A stretch of DNA of 64,000 nt from Clostridiales bacterium (lineage in GTDB: Bacteria; Bacillota; Clostridia; Lachnospirales; Lachnospiraceae): assembly GCA_019423795.1 (NCBI GenBank), contig JAHZAT010000036.1:1-64000 (forward strand), read 5' to 3'. How positions within the stretch are numbered: the first letter of the stretch is position 1; each line of letters opens with the position of its first letter. Below, in pieces: positions 18,229-28,104 of this stretch. The notes beneath the pieces were generated by a model. It made no database searches. It was given only the letters and a program-made list of their open reading frames with translations, and was not told where the DNA came from. Made by a program: the position numbers and the translations under genes.

Positions 18229-19578
18229 ATGAAATCTAAAAAAAATTATATTTATTTTTTGTTACTCGCTGTTTTTATGATACTCGTCCATGTTTATATA
18301 AAACCTGTTTTCGGAGATGAAATTCATTTTCGGGCAAAACTGATCAGCTATCATTATGATATTTTATCGCTTCTTAAATGGCGATGGATGAATTGGAGTT
18401 CGCGTTTTATTCTCGAATTTCCAATGTATCTTATGGCAGTCCTGCCTTCTATTTTATGGAAGATCATTGACTGCATCTGTTTTATAGCAGTATTTTATAT
18501 GATGTCCATATATACAGATAAGAAATTATTTTTGCTGACTTGTATTTGTTCTTATCCGCTGATCCATCTTGCTTCTGCTGGATGGATCGCAACAACGACA
18601 AACTATTTGTGGCCGTTTACAGCTGGACTTGCTGCTTTTTATTTGTTTATGAAACTTGTCAGTCAAGCTGACTTAAACGTTCCACAATTTCTTTTATATT
18701 CGTTGTTATTGATATATGCCGCAAACAGTGAACTTATTTCCTGTCTGTTTTTATTGGCGGTTTTGTTATTCTTTGTTTATGATCACCTATTTTATTATAG
18801 ACGCCGACTAATCAAAAATCGAAAGGTTATCATCTGGTCTCTTCTGCTATCGATCGCAGGAATCGTTAATGTATTGATCTGCCCAGGGAATCAAAATCGA
18901 ATTGCAAAAGAGATTACACAGTGGATGCCTGATTATGCACAATTATCATTTTTCAGGAAATTGCAGCTTTGTGTTGTATCAACGATTCAACATTTTACTT
19001 CTATTCCAAATATGATCTTTCTATTGTTAGGTTTTCTTATTGCATGTATCATAATTTCGGATCAGCGTTTCAATCTGTTATATAAACTGATCGGCACAGT
19101 TCCTTTTGTCATCAGCTTATTATTGACCGCATATTATGGCTGGTTTAGCATTTTGAAAAAACATAATCTAAATTATGTGCTTCCAGAAGTAACAATGAAA
19201 TCATCCTCTCAGATTCTTATGCAGATGATTCTTTTTGTATTATCTGTAATCTATCTTATCTGTATGTTGATTTCTATTTTTTACATCTTCCGTGATGACA
19301 CAAAATATGGAGTGAAACAATATGAGCAAAGTTTCTGTCTCGTTAGTATTTACTTTGGTGGACTGATCTCTCGTTTTACATTATTATTCTCTCCTACGAT
19401 GCTTGCATCTGGAACACGTATTTATTTTATTTTCTATATGGCACAAATATGGATCTTATCAAAATTATTTGAAAAAATAAAAAGTCAGCCACTTCGTATT
19501 TTATGCTATATCATATGCATTGCAGGAATCATAGTCAATCTTATTATGCTTTATATGTTACAGCGAAAATACGTCTGA
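18229..19578 (+). CDS. Polytopic membrane protein (DUF6056-like)
   Basis: A 449-aa protein with about ten or eleven hydrophobic helices along its whole length. The N-terminal helix is followed by an acidic FGDEIHFR loop (residues about 28-35) and WRWMNWSSRF, a layout seen in DUF6056 proteins and reminiscent of GT-C-type membrane glycosyltransferases, where the first loop holds the catalytic Asp. I do not recognise a substrate. It starts 35 bases after the LUD gene and is probably cotranscribed; a terminator follows. Confidence 0.65.
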   Translation: MKSKKNYIYFLLLAVFMILVHVYIKPVFGDEIHFRAKLISYHYDILSLLKWRWMNWSSRFILEFPMYLMAVLPSILWKIIDCICFIAVFYMMSIYTDKKLFLLTCICSYPLIHLASAGWIATTTNYLWPFTAGLAAFYLFMKLVSQADLNVPQFLLYSLLLIYAANSELISCLFLLAVLLFFVYDHLFYYRRRLIKNRKVIIWSLLLSIAGIVNVLICPGNQNRIAKEITQWMPDYAQLSFFRKLQLCVVSTIQHFTSIPNMIFLLLGFLIACIIISDQRFNLLYKLIGTVPFVISLLLTAYYGWFSILKKHNLNYVLPEVTMKSSSQILMQMILFVLSVIYLICMLISIFYIFRDDTKYGVKQYEQSFCLVSIYFGGLISRFTLLFSPTMLASGTRIYFIFYMAQIWILSKLFEKIKSQPLRILCYIICIAGIIVNLIMLYMLQRKYV

Positions 19579-19600
19579 TGCTTTAGATTCTGAATAAAAA

Positions 19601-19648
19601 GTAAGCACTGATATGGTATATATTACCTGTCAGTGCTTGTTTTTTTAT
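19601..19648 (+). terminator. Rho-independent terminator
   Basis: AAGCACTGA and TCAGTGCTT form a 9-bp stem followed by GTTTTTTTA, just downstream of the membrane-protein gene. Confidence 0.85.
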
Positions 19649-19728
19649 AACAATCATAGTAAAATCAAACTAGATTATGACATATTTCGACATTTATTAT
19701 AACAATTTTGATTTTATGAGGTTTTTCT

Positions 19729-20667
19729 ATGATTTATGATATTTATGATGCATCCATACATTCTTATCCTGCCGGCAGACTTAGTGATGGTGTTTCTTTT
19801 GATCGAAAGATTCTTGAAATCCGACAGATCCCTGGTGGATTTTTATTTCCGCGTATAAGTTGTCATTTTGAATTTATCTATCTTCTCTCTGGCACTATGG
19901 AATTTCGTATCCGCCAAAAGGCTTTCTTGGTATCTTCCGGTGAGGGATTTTTTATCAACATGAATGAGATTTATTCGGCTTGTACTTATCAATCTTATGA
20001 CTGCCACTTTGTCATTTATCGTGTTTCACCATCCGTCTTATTTCAGACCGAAAACAATCCTTTGTATCAGAAATATATCCGACCCCTGATCGATCAGCCT
20101 TCTTTTGGATACCAGACACTTGTACCAAAAATTCCTTGGCAGAAATATATTCTTGAAATGATTCGTAAAATGAATGATATCTGTGACCGTCCTGTTGATG
20201 GTTATGAACTGAAGATCAACCATTTTGTAAACGAGATCTTTTATTATATCTTTCATAATGTGAATCTCTCCAAAGAACTGTCCTTAAAAGAATCCAGAGA
20301 TTTGGAACGTATGAAAGATGTGATGATATATCTCAATAAAACGATCGACCAAAAGCATACACTCGCTGATATTGCTTCTTACTGCCATCTAAGCAATAGT
20401 GAATGCTGCCGACTCTTTCAAAGAAATGTTCATCTAAGTCCTGTGGATTATCTGAATCAGCTTCGTATTCATATGAGCTTGTCTGAGATCATCAAACATG
20501 AGAAAAAGATAACAGATATCGCTAAGATGTATGGTTTCTCTGGCAGCAGTTATTTCTCTGAAATGTTTAAAAAGACCCTCGGCATAACGCCAAGAGCCTT
20601 TTATAAATCTGTTCTTCAGCAACAAACTCTTTCTTCTAACGCTGATCCCATTCACGGAAGGCGATGA
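19729..20667 (+). CDS. AraC-family transcriptional regulator
   Basis: A 312-aa regulator with an N-terminal cupin-like sensing domain (FEFIYLLSGTMEFRI near residues 44-58, SGEGFFINMNEIYS near 68-81). Two C-terminal HTH motifs follow (ADIASYCHLSNSECCRLF and ITDIAKMYGFSGSSYFSEMF, ending KKTLGITPRAF). The ligand is probably a small carbohydrate-like molecule in such architectures, but nothing here identifies it. Its 3' end overlaps the convergent membrane-protein gene by 32 bases. Confidence 0.93.
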   Translation: MIYDIYDASIHSYPAGRLSDGVSFDRKILEIRQIPGGFLFPRISCHFEFIYLLSGTMEFRIRQKAFLVSSGEGFFINMNEIYSACTYQSYDCHFVIYRVSPSVLFQTENNPLYQKYIRPLIDQPSFGYQTLVPKIPWQKYILEMIRKMNDICDRPVDGYELKINHFVNEIFYYIFHNVNLSKELSLKESRDLERMKDVMIYLNKTIDQKHTLADIASYCHLSNSECCRLFQRNVHLSPVDYLNQLRIHMSLSEIIKHEKKITDIAKMYGFSGSSYFSEMFKKTLGITPRAFYKSVLQQQTLSSNADPIHGRR

Positions 20668-21025
20668 ATTTCGTCTTCCAAAGAAGACTCAATGCTGGTG
20701 TTAATGCCCAGATCATCTTTGTCTCTTCTTGCATGATCAGATCGATCTTTAATATCCCCGCATACTGAATTACCAGTAGTAACGTAAAGATCACTAGTAA
20801 TCCATATGCAACAGAATAAGAATTATGCACTTTCTGCCCGATCTTCTCACTAAAGTAAAAGCGATCCAGCGTCAGAGAAATGATCGAGATCACTGATAAA
20901 ATGATATTGATCGTATAAAATGTATGCATATCCATATGATTAAACCAAGTTGCCAAAACTCCTAGAAAGATTATGATCTGTGCATACCATAATACTTTTT
21001 CCTGTTTTTCATATTGATTTCTCAT
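20636..21025 (-). CDS. Small four-helix membrane protein, unknown
   Basis: A 129-aa protein with four hydrophobic segments (YAQIIIFLGVLATWF, TINIILSVISIISLTL, YGLLVIFTLLLVIQYAGI and MIWALTPALSLLW) and charged ends. I do not recognise the family. It lies just downstream of the L,D-transpeptidase on the same strand, so it could be a minor envelope protein. The 32-base 3' overlap with the AraC gene supports compact convergent genes rather than an artefact. Confidence 0.6.
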   Translation of the reverse strand: MRNQYEKQEKVLWYAQIIIFLGVLATWFNHMDMHTFYTINIILSVISIISLTLDRFYFSEKIGQKVHNSYSVAYGLLVIFTLLLVIQYAGILKIDLIMQEETKMIWALTPALSLLWKTKFIAFREWDQR

Positions 21026-21050
21026 CGATTGAAACCTCTTTTTCTTTCTT

Positions 21051-22541
21051 TTAATAATGAATAAATACAGGATCTCCGATCTTCGTCAGGTTATATACAG
21101 ATCTTGCATCTGATAATGTTAAGTTAACACATCCATGAGATCCATTCGTCTTATAATACGTTGGTGACCAGCTTCCCCAGTCTCCTCTGCTGCTGTAATG
21201 ATATCCTGTTCCTGTCCACATGATCCTTGTCCAGTATCTTGTTGGAACACTGTAATCCGCACCTGTTAATGTCTTTGTAAGTTTCTTCTCTTTGATGTCA
21301 TAAACACCAGTTCTTGTGATACGATCTGGTGTTGCTTTTCCAGTGATACAGGTTGTGCTGAATACAAGTTTTCCTTTCTTGTAGACGAAAACTTCCTGTG
21401 CTGACAGATCAACTTCACTGTAGTTTTGTGTATCCCAGTCATTTTGCTTGTTCGTATAATCCATACGATATCCTTTGTGGCTGTAGACTGGTTTTAAGCT
21501 TGTAAGTAAAGCCTGTTCATTCTCCTTGGAAGGGTCTTTCTCATAGGCTTTGATCGCAGATTCTTCTGGTGCTTTCTTTAACGCTTTCATTGTCTGTGCG
21601 ATAACTTTATCATAATCAATACGCCATCCATAGTCTCCACCACTGACTTTGATTTTCTTACCTGAATGTGTCTTAAATGTTCTGGCAATTCCCTGTGTCT
21701 TATATTTTAAGCAAAAACTTTCCAGCCATTTTTCAACTTTTGCTTGGCTTAATTTTACTGTTCGTTTCTTTGTGTTCACTGTGATACAATCTTTTAATGC
21801 ATCTGGTCCTAATGTTTCCTTTACACCATTTCCCATATCCCACTGGATAAAATGAAAAAGGTATTCGTTATAAGTTGTCTGCATTTGTTTTAACTGCTCA
21901 TCATCATGATATAAACCTGGTTTCACATAGACATCTGGATTGTTTTTCTCATCTGTTAAATTCAATGTTTTACTTAAGGATTCTACAGATCTCTTTGTTG
22001 CATTATAGAATTCTTTTCGATTGAGATAGTTTCCTTTGTCTTCTTTCTGAATCACACCATACTTCTTATTGGTATCATATGTAATTGTTGCATCAACCGG
22101 TTTTGTAATCTTATAAGAATCATTGCCTTTTACTAATACAGACTGTTTTAATTTTTTATTTAATTTCTTCTCTGATAATGTTACTGCTGTAACATTTGTC
22201 TTTGATCCACCAAAGAATGCTGAGAATACACTTTTCTTGTGCTGCGCATCATATGCTTCTTTGACTTTTTCTTCAGAAGTAAAAGCAAGATCAATCTCTT
22301 TTCCTGAAATCATTTCCTGCCCTTTATTTCTTCCCTTGATCTTTAACTTGTAAGAATCAAGGGATTTCTTTACTTTCTTCACTGATTCTTCGTATGTCAT
22401 TCCTGACACATCAACCTTGTTAAATGTACTCCCCGGATACCAACGGTTCTGATAATGGGCATGGACACCGATAGCGGCTGCTATTAAAACAACCGCTACG
22501 ACACCTCCTATGATTCCCCCTTGTTTCTTTGTAATCCTCAT
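21051..22541 (-). CDS. Membrane-anchored L,D-transpeptidase with PG-binding domain
   Basis: A 496-aa enzyme that makes 3-3 cross-links in peptidoglycan or attaches molecules to it. The N-terminal anchor (GIIGGVVAVVLIAAAIGV) is followed by YkuD-associated PG-binding/G5-like repeats (VDVSGMTYEES). The C-terminal YkuD domain has SHGCVNL, with nucleophile Cys471 26 residues from the end. TTGGAGGC, 10 bases before the ATG at 22541, decides the start; an ATG at 22568 would precede this site. Confidence 0.94.
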   Translation of the reverse strand: MRITKKQGGIIGGVVAVVLIAAAIGVHAHYQNRWYPGSTFNKVDVSGMTYEESVKKVKKSLDSYKLKIKGRNKGQEMISGKEIDLAFTSEEKVKEAYDAQHKKSVFSAFFGGSKTNVTAVTLSEKKLNKKLKQSVLVKGNDSYKITKPVDATITYDTNKKYGVIQKEDKGNYLNRKEFYNATKRSVESLSKTLNLTDEKNNPDVYVKPGLYHDDEQLKQMQTTYNEYLFHFIQWDMGNGVKETLGPDALKDCITVNTKKRTVKLSQAKVEKWLESFCLKYKTQGIARTFKTHSGKKIKVSGGDYGWRIDYDKVIAQTMKALKKAPEESAIKAYEKDPSKENEQALLTSLKPVYSHKGYRMDYTNKQNDWDTQNYSEVDLSAQEVFVYKKGKLVFSTTCITGKATPDRITRTGVYDIKEKKLTKTLTGADYSVPTRYWTRIMWTGTGYHYSSRGDWGSWSPTYYKTNGSHGCVNLTLSDARSVYNLTKIGDPVFIHY

Positions 22542-22577
22542 TTTAATTTTTGCCTCCAAATCCAACACTATGATGGA

Positions 22578-23813
22578 TTATTCATAGATTGGATATTTTT
22601 TTGTTAATCCTAATACTAATTCGTTTGCTTCATCAAGCTTCTTATCTAATAATGTCAGACGGATAGCTTTTGCGATCACTTTCATATCGTCTTCTTTCAG
22701 TCCACGTGTTGTAACAGCTGGTGTTCCAAGACGTAATCCTGATGTTACAAATGGAGATTTTGGATCGTTTGGTACTGTGTTCTTGTTACATGTGATATGT
22801 ACAGAATCAAGTACTTTTTCAGCTTCTTTTCCTGTCAGACCATATTTCTTAAGGTCTACTAACATTAAGTGGTTGTCTGTTCCTCCAGATACGATATCGA
22901 ATCCTTCTTCGATCAGTGCATTTGCAAGAGTATCTGCATTCTTCACAACCTGTTTCATATAATCTTTAAATGATGGATCTAATGCTTCTTTAAATGCTAC
23001 AGCTTTACCAGCAATTACGTGCATTAATGGTCCACCCTGGATTCCTGGGAAGATTGCTTTGTTGAAGTTATATTTTTCGTTCACTTCGTTGCTGCACATG
23101 ATCATTCCACCACGAGGTCCTCTTAATGTCTTATGTGTAGTAGTTGTTGTTACATGAGCATAAGGGATTGGACTCTGGTGTAATCCTGTTGCAACTAATC
23201 CTGCGATATGAGCCATATCTACCATTAAAACAGCTCCAACTTTGTCAGCGATCTCACGGAAACGTTTGAAGTTGATCTCCCTTGCATATGCGCTTGCACC
23301 AGCGATGATCATCTTTGGTTTGCATTCTAATGCAATTCTTTCTACTTCATCATAATCGATGAATCCTTCTTCGTTTACTCCGTATGGTACGCAGTGATAG
23401 TTTTTACCAGACATGTTGACTGGGCTTCCGTGTGTTAAATGTCCACCATGGTCTAAGCTCATTCCCATGTATGTATCTCCGACATTTAATACTGCGAAAA
23501 ATACTGCCATGTTAGCCTGTGCTCCAGAATGGGGCTGTACATTTACATATTCACATCCAAATAATTCTTTGGCACGTTCTCTTGCAAGATCTTCTACAAC
23601 GTCTACATACTGGCATCCACCATAGTAACGTTTTCCTGGATATCCTTCTGCATATTTGTTTGTTAAATGACTTCCCATTGCAGCCATAACAGCTTTTGAA
23701 ACAAGGTTTTCAGATGCAATCAACTCAAGATTTGTTCTCTGTCTTGTTAATTCGTTTTCCATTGCTTCTGCTAATTCTGGATCGTAGTTTTTTACTTCGC
23801 TAAAATCAAACAT
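22578..23813 (-). CDS. glyA: Serine hydroxymethyltransferase
   Basis: A 411-aa PLP enzyme that converts serine and tetrahydrofolate to glycine and 5,10-methylene-THF in the cytosol. The PLP lysine is K228 in THKTLRGPRGG. SENLVSKAV, YAEGYPGKRYYGG and HSGAQAN are all intact. AAAGGAG precedes the ATG. No riboswitch-like leader is evident in the 94-base gap upstream. Confidence 0.97.
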   Translation of the reverse strand: MFDFSEVKNYDPELAEAMENELTRQRTNLELIASENLVSKAVMAAMGSHLTNKYAEGYPGKRYYGGCQYVDVVEDLARERAKELFGCEYVNVQPHSGAQANMAVFFAVLNVGDTYMGMSLDHGGHLTHGSPVNMSGKNYHCVPYGVNEEGFIDYDEVERIALECKPKMIIAGASAYAREINFKRFREIADKVGAVLMVDMAHIAGLVATGLHQSPIPYAHVTTTTTHKTLRGPRGGMIMCSNEVNEKYNFNKAIFPGIQGGPLMHVIAGKAVAFKEALDPSFKDYMKQVVKNADTLANALIEEGFDIVSGGTDNHLMLVDLKKYGLTGKEAEKVLDSVHITCNKNTVPNDPKSPFVTSGLRLGTPAVTTRGLKEDDMKVIAKAIRLTLLDKKLDEANELVLGLTKKYPIYE

Positions 23814-23907
23814 AGTTTTCTCCTTTATATGTTATGTAAAATAATATTATGTCTCGTATGTTATGTCTATCTGTCTGATCTTTTTATTGATCGTTTGATT
23901 TATCTGA

Positions 23908-24378
23908 TTATTCCTGGAACTGTTCTTTTAACGCTTCCACTGCACGTTCTACGCGGCTTTGTTTGATCAAAACTGTGATCTTGATCTCTGATGTATAGAT
24001 TAAGTGGATGTTGATTCCACGGTTATATAATGCTTCAAACATCTTAGATGCTGCTCCACTATTAGACATCATTCCTGCTCCGACGATGGATACGATTCCA
24101 ACTTCTTTGTCACTAATGATCTCATCATAATCTGCTTCATCAAATGCTTTCTTTAATGTTTCAACGGCATGATCTGCTTCATCCTGTGCTACAACAAAAG
24201 AGATGTCTTTGTTCTCTCCTCGTCCGATAGACTGAAGGATCAGTTCCACGTTGATTTTTTCTTCTGCAATGGCACCAAAAACTTTGGCTGCGATTCCAGG
24301 CTGGTTTTTGATTCCTTTGATTGCGATCAGTGCAACTTCAGAGTTAGACTGAACACCGCTAAATAACATTTTCTCCAT
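23908..24378 (-). CDS. Stand-alone tandem ACT protein (aspartokinase regulatory-domain-like)
   Basis: A 156-aa protein consisting only of two ACT domains. It matches the C-terminal regulatory half of aspartokinase: VALIAIKGIKNQPGIAAKVF and SIGRGENKDISFVV in ACT1, VSIVGAGMMSNSGAASKMFEAL and IHLIYTSEIKITVLI in ACT2. The kinase half is absent. In Bacillus lysC an internal start makes a similar beta subunit; here it is a separate gene 4 bases after aspS. AGAGGAGGAAT, 8 bases before the ATG at 24378, sets the start. It may bind Lys/Thr or regulate a full-length aspartokinase encoded elsewhere. Confidence 0.85.
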   Translation of the reverse strand: MEKMLFSGVQSNSEVALIAIKGIKNQPGIAAKVFGAIAEEKINVELILQSIGRGENKDISFVVAQDEADHAVETLKKAFDEADYDEIISDKEVGIVSIVGAGMMSNSGAASKMFEALYNRGINIHLIYTSEIKITVLIKQSRVERAVEALKEQFQE

Positions 24379-24382
24379 CTGA

Positions 24383-26176
24383 TTATTCCTCCTCTGGTGT
24401 TGAAAGTTCAATTCCAAGTTCTTCTAACTGTAATGTATCAACCGGTCCTGGAGCCTGTGTCATCAGACAAGATGCATCTTTAACTTTCGGGAAGGCGATG
24501 ACATCACGAATACTGTCTTCTCCTGTTAACCACATAACAAGACGGTCAAGACCATAAGCTAAACCAGCATGTGGTGGTACTCCATATTTAAATGCATCTA
24601 ATAAGAATCCGAAGCGGTTGTGTGCATCTTCTTTTGTAAATCCAAGAGCTTCAAACATCTTCTCCTGAATATCATCCTGATGGATACGGATAGATCCACC
24701 ACCAAGTTCTGTACCATTTAATACGATATCGTATGCTTTCGCACGGACATCTCCTGGTCTTTCATCGATGAATTCAAGATCTTCTTCAAATGGCATTGTA
24801 AATGGATGATGCATTGCTGTGTAACGGTTCTGTTCGTCGCTCCACTCAAGTAATGGGAATTCTGTTACCCATAAGAACTTGTACTGGGATTTATCGATCA
24901 TATCGTACTGTTTTGCAATGTGAAGTCTTAAATTACCAAGAACATCAAAGACAACTTTATCTTTGTCTGCAGCAAATAATAATAAGTCTCCTGCTTCTCC
25001 ATCCATTGCTTTGATCAGTGCATCCATCTCTTCTTCTTTCATGAATTTGGCGAAGGATGATTTCACTGTTCCATCACTCTTTAACTGAATGTATGCCAGA
25101 CCTTTAGCTCCGAAGTCTTTTGCGTAATCAACGAATCCGTCGATCTTCTTACGTCCAAGATCTCCTAAACCTTTGGCATTTAATCCTCTGACTGATCCAC
25201 CATTTTCTAATGCTCCTTTAAATACCATAAAGTCGCATCCAGCTACTGTCTCGGATACATTTGTAAGTTCCATTCCGAAACGCATATCTGGTTTGTCAGA
25301 TCCAAAGCGGTCCATTGCTTCTTTGTATGTCATGCGAAGCATAGGAAGCTGTACATCAATATCTAATACTTCTTTAAAAATCTTCTTTAACAGACGTTCG
25401 TTTACATCGATGACATCATCAACGTCAACAAATGAAAGTTCCATATCGATCTGTGTAAACTCTGGCTGACGGTCTGCACGTAAATCTTCATCACGGAAAC
25501 ATTTCGCGATCTGATAGTAACGATCAAATCCAGAGCACATTAACAGCTGTTTAAATAACTGTGGTGACTGTGGAAGTCCATAAAATTCTCCTGGATGGAC
25601 ACGACTTGGTACAAGGTAATCTCTTGCCCCTTCTGGTGTACTCTTTCCTAAGATTGGTGTCTCGATCTCTAAGAATCCTTCATCACCTAAGAAATTACGC
25701 ACCATTCTTGTTACATCATTACGAATGCGTAAGTTTCTCTGAAGATTTGGTCTTCTAAGATCAAGATAACGATATTTTAAACGAAGTTCATCTTTGACTG
25801 TCTGATTCTCGTCAATTGGAAATGGAGGAGTTTCTGATTCTGATAAGATACGCAGTGTATGTACCTTGATCTCGATATCTCCTGTCTTTAAATTCTCGTT
25901 GATCGCTGCACTTCTCTTCTCTACAGTACCTACTGCTGCAACGACATACTCACTTCTTAGAGAGTTTGCCTTATTATAGTCTTCCTCGGATAATACTTCC
26001 TGATCAAAGACTAACTGTAAGATTCCTGAACGGTCTCTTAAGTCTACAAAAATAAGACTTCCTAAATTTCTTCGTTTCTGTACCCATCCCATGACAGTGA
26101 CTTCTGTTCCGATAAGTTTGTTGCTTACCTCTGTACATCGGTGGGATCTGGCTAAACCTGACATTGATTCTGCCAT
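24383..26176 (-). CDS. aspS: Aspartyl-tRNA synthetase
   Basis: A 597-aa class II synthetase with the N-terminal OB fold (VMGWVQKRRNLGSLIFVDLRDRSG), motif 2 (FRDEDLRADRQPEFTQIDME) and motif 3 (GLAYGLDRLVMWLTG). The inserted GAD domain between them gives the bacterial length. It charges tRNA-Asp. It is followed within 4 bases by the ACT protein. Confidence 0.97.
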   Translation of the reverse strand: MAESMSGLARSHRCTEVSNKLIGTEVTVMGWVQKRRNLGSLIFVDLRDRSGILQLVFDQEVLSEEDYNKANSLRSEYVVAAVGTVEKRSAAINENLKTGDIEIKVHTLRILSESETPPFPIDENQTVKDELRLKYRYLDLRRPNLQRNLRIRNDVTRMVRNFLGDEGFLEIETPILGKSTPEGARDYLVPSRVHPGEFYGLPQSPQLFKQLLMCSGFDRYYQIAKCFRDEDLRADRQPEFTQIDMELSFVDVDDVIDVNERLLKKIFKEVLDIDVQLPMLRMTYKEAMDRFGSDKPDMRFGMELTNVSETVAGCDFMVFKGALENGGSVRGLNAKGLGDLGRKKIDGFVDYAKDFGAKGLAYIQLKSDGTVKSSFAKFMKEEEMDALIKAMDGEAGDLLLFAADKDKVVFDVLGNLRLHIAKQYDMIDKSQYKFLWVTEFPLLEWSDEQNRYTAMHHPFTMPFEEDLEFIDERPGDVRAKAYDIVLNGTELGGGSIRIHQDDIQEKMFEALGFTKEDAHNRFGFLLDAFKYGVPPHAGLAYGLDRLVMWLTGEDSIRDVIAFPKVKDASCLMTQAPGPVDTLQLEELGIELSTPEEE

Positions 26177-26212
26177 GATATAATTTCCTCCTTCATCCTT
26201 TTCACTTTGTAC

Positions 26213-26247
26213 GAAAGGCAGAGCCCAATCTCTGGTTCTGCCTTGTA
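26213..26247 (-). terminator. Hairpin between flavin reductase and aspS
   Basis: On the minus strand AAGGCAGA and TCTGCCTT pair with an inner CC/GG; the stem is strong but no long T-run follows (TTCGTAC). It may be a weak terminator or a processing/attenuation hairpin. Confidence 0.4.
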
Positions 26248-26254
26248 TATTCTT

Positions 26255-26773
26255 TTATGAATCTTTTCTTACAAGGATCTGTTCGATCTCTGCAGCGTAA
26301 AGTACATGATAATCCTCATTAGGATACCACTGTTCATCTAAAGATTTATCAACAAATCCTGCTGGATCCATTGGCTGAGAATATAATTTTTTACAGATCA
26401 GTACGATCTTTGCTTCCTCAAAAAATGGAATCCCATTCGCATCTGTTGGTGTCAGACGTGTCTTTGCGATCTTGTCTTCATCTCTTCCTGATACGCTTCC
26501 AAGATAGCTTAAATCCTTCTTGAATGTATCATCATAGAAAGATAATGTAAATGATTCTGACTGATCAATGAATTCTTTTGTATATCTTTGTGGTCTTAGA
26601 ACTGTCACAGCAACATTCTTTCCCCACATAACACCGAAACCACCCCATGAGGCAGTCATTGTGTTTACTTTTCCTTCTTGATTCTTTGCAGTAACAAGCA
26701 TCCATTCCTTACCGATCAGACGAAATACGCTCTGGTCGAAGTCTTCTGGTGCCACGATTGCATATTCACTCAT
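26255..26773 (-). CDS. Flavin reductase-like (flavoredoxin-type) FMN protein
   Basis: A 172-aa protein of the flavin reductase-like domain family that binds FMN in a split-barrel fold. The conserved core is MLVTAKNQEGKVNTMTASWGG followed by VTVLRPQRYTKEFI and FTLSFYDD. Members move electrons or reduce flavins in anaerobes; the partner here is unknown. It lies between hisS and aspS, and AGGAGGTAAC precedes the start. Confidence 0.88.
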   Translation of the reverse strand: MSEYAIVAPEDFDQSVFRLIGKEWMLVTAKNQEGKVNTMTASWGGFGVMWGKNVAVTVLRPQRYTKEFIDQSESFTLSFYDDTFKKDLSYLGSVSGRDEDKIAKTRLTPTDANGIPFFEEAKIVLICKKLYSQPMDPAGFVDKSLDEQWYPNEDYHVLYAAEIEQILVRKDS

Positions 26774-26859
26774 GCATTGTTACCTCCTTTCCTGTAATCA
26801 TTACTCATTATATATGATTTTGTCAAAAATGTCACGAACTAGTACAAGAAAGCATAATT

Positions 26860-28104
26860 TTATTTTAAACAATCTGCAATCTTATCAAGAGAAACTGTTG
26901 TAATCTCTCTTGTTTCCATATTTTTAACATTTCCTTCATTCTTGGCAATCTCATCATCACCAATAATAATTGTATTCTTGGCATTCAGCTTATTTGCATA
27001 TTTCATCTGAGCTTTTACGCTTCTTCCAAGATAATCTGTTTCTACAACAAATCCCTGATTGCGAAGATCTACAACGATCTGGTAAGCTTTCGCTTTTGCT
27101 TCCTGTCCAAGAATTCCTACATAAAGATCAATATCTCTTGTGCATGGGAGATCAACACCTTCTTCTTCTAAGAAATATAGAATTCTTTCTACACCCATAC
27201 CAAATCCAACAGATGGCATAGATATTTTTCCATCAATCTCATGAACAAGATTATCGTAACGTCCACCACCACATAATGTAAATCCATCTTCATTTACAAA
27301 TTCAAAGACTGTCTTTGTATAGTAGTCAAGTCCACGAACGATCTCTGTGTCAACTTCATATGGAATATTCAGTGCTTCTAACAAGCTCTTTAATTCTTCA
27401 AAGTGTGCCTTACATTCATCGTCTAAGTAGTCGATCGTTCTTGGCGCATCTTTAACAATTTCCTTACATTCTGGTACTTTACAGTCGATAACGCGTAATG
27501 GATTCTTTTCCATACGTTCTCTACATGTAGGACATAAATGTTCTTCATGCTCTTTTAAATATGATAATAAGGCTTTATTGTATTCCTTACGGCAGTGTTC
27601 GCAGCCAATGCTGTTGATGTGTAATTTTGCATCTTTTAATCCAATCTTTTTAATGAAAGTAGATACTAATGTGATCAGTTCTACTTCAGCTAATGGGCTT
27701 TCTGCTCCAACGAACTCAACTCCAAACTGATGGTGCTGTCTTAATCTCCCGCTCTGTGGTTTTTCATAACGGAAAGCTGGTGTGATATAAAACATCTTGA
27801 TTGGCTGTGGTTCATTTGCAAGTCCATTCTGTAAATATGCACGGATCGCTCCTGCGGTTCCTTCTGGTTTTAAGGAAATACTTCTGTGTCCTTTATCTTC
27901 AAATGTATACATCTCTTTCTGAACCACATCCGTTGTTTCTCCAACACCTCTCTGGAAAAGTTCTGTATGTTCGAATACTGGTGTGATGATCTCGTGAATA
28001 TTATAGGATGCGCATAATTCTTTAAACATATTCTCTAAATATGTGCGCTGGTCCATGTCTTTTCCAAACCAGTCTTTTGTTCCTCTTGGTGCCTGTGTAA
28101 TCAT
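26860..28104 (-). CDS. hisS: Histidyl-tRNA synthetase
   Basis: A 414-aa class II synthetase with motif 1 (RGTKDW and ITPVFEHTELF), motif 2 (YITPAFRYEKPQSGRLRQHHQFGVE), the His-binding loop (VRGLDYYTKTVFEF) and motif 3 (SVGFGMGVERILYFL). The C-terminal anticodon-binding domain is complete. Its ATG overlaps the stop of the upstream HD gene by 4 bases. Confidence 0.97.
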   Translation of the reverse strand: MITQAPRGTKDWFGKDMDQRTYLENMFKELCASYNIHEIITPVFEHTELFQRGVGETTDVVQKEMYTFEDKGHRSISLKPEGTAGAIRAYLQNGLANEPQPIKMFYITPAFRYEKPQSGRLRQHHQFGVEFVGAESPLAEVELITLVSTFIKKIGLKDAKLHINSIGCEHCRKEYNKALLSYLKEHEEHLCPTCRERMEKNPLRVIDCKVPECKEIVKDAPRTIDYLDDECKAHFEELKSLLEALNIPYEVDTEIVRGLDYYTKTVFEFVNEDGFTLCGGGRYDNLVHEIDGKISMPSVGFGMGVERILYFLEEEGVDLPCTRDIDLYVGILGQEAKAKAYQIVVDLRNQGFVVETDYLGRSVKAQMKYANKLNAKNTIIIGDDEIAKNEGNVKNMETREITTVSLDKIADCLK

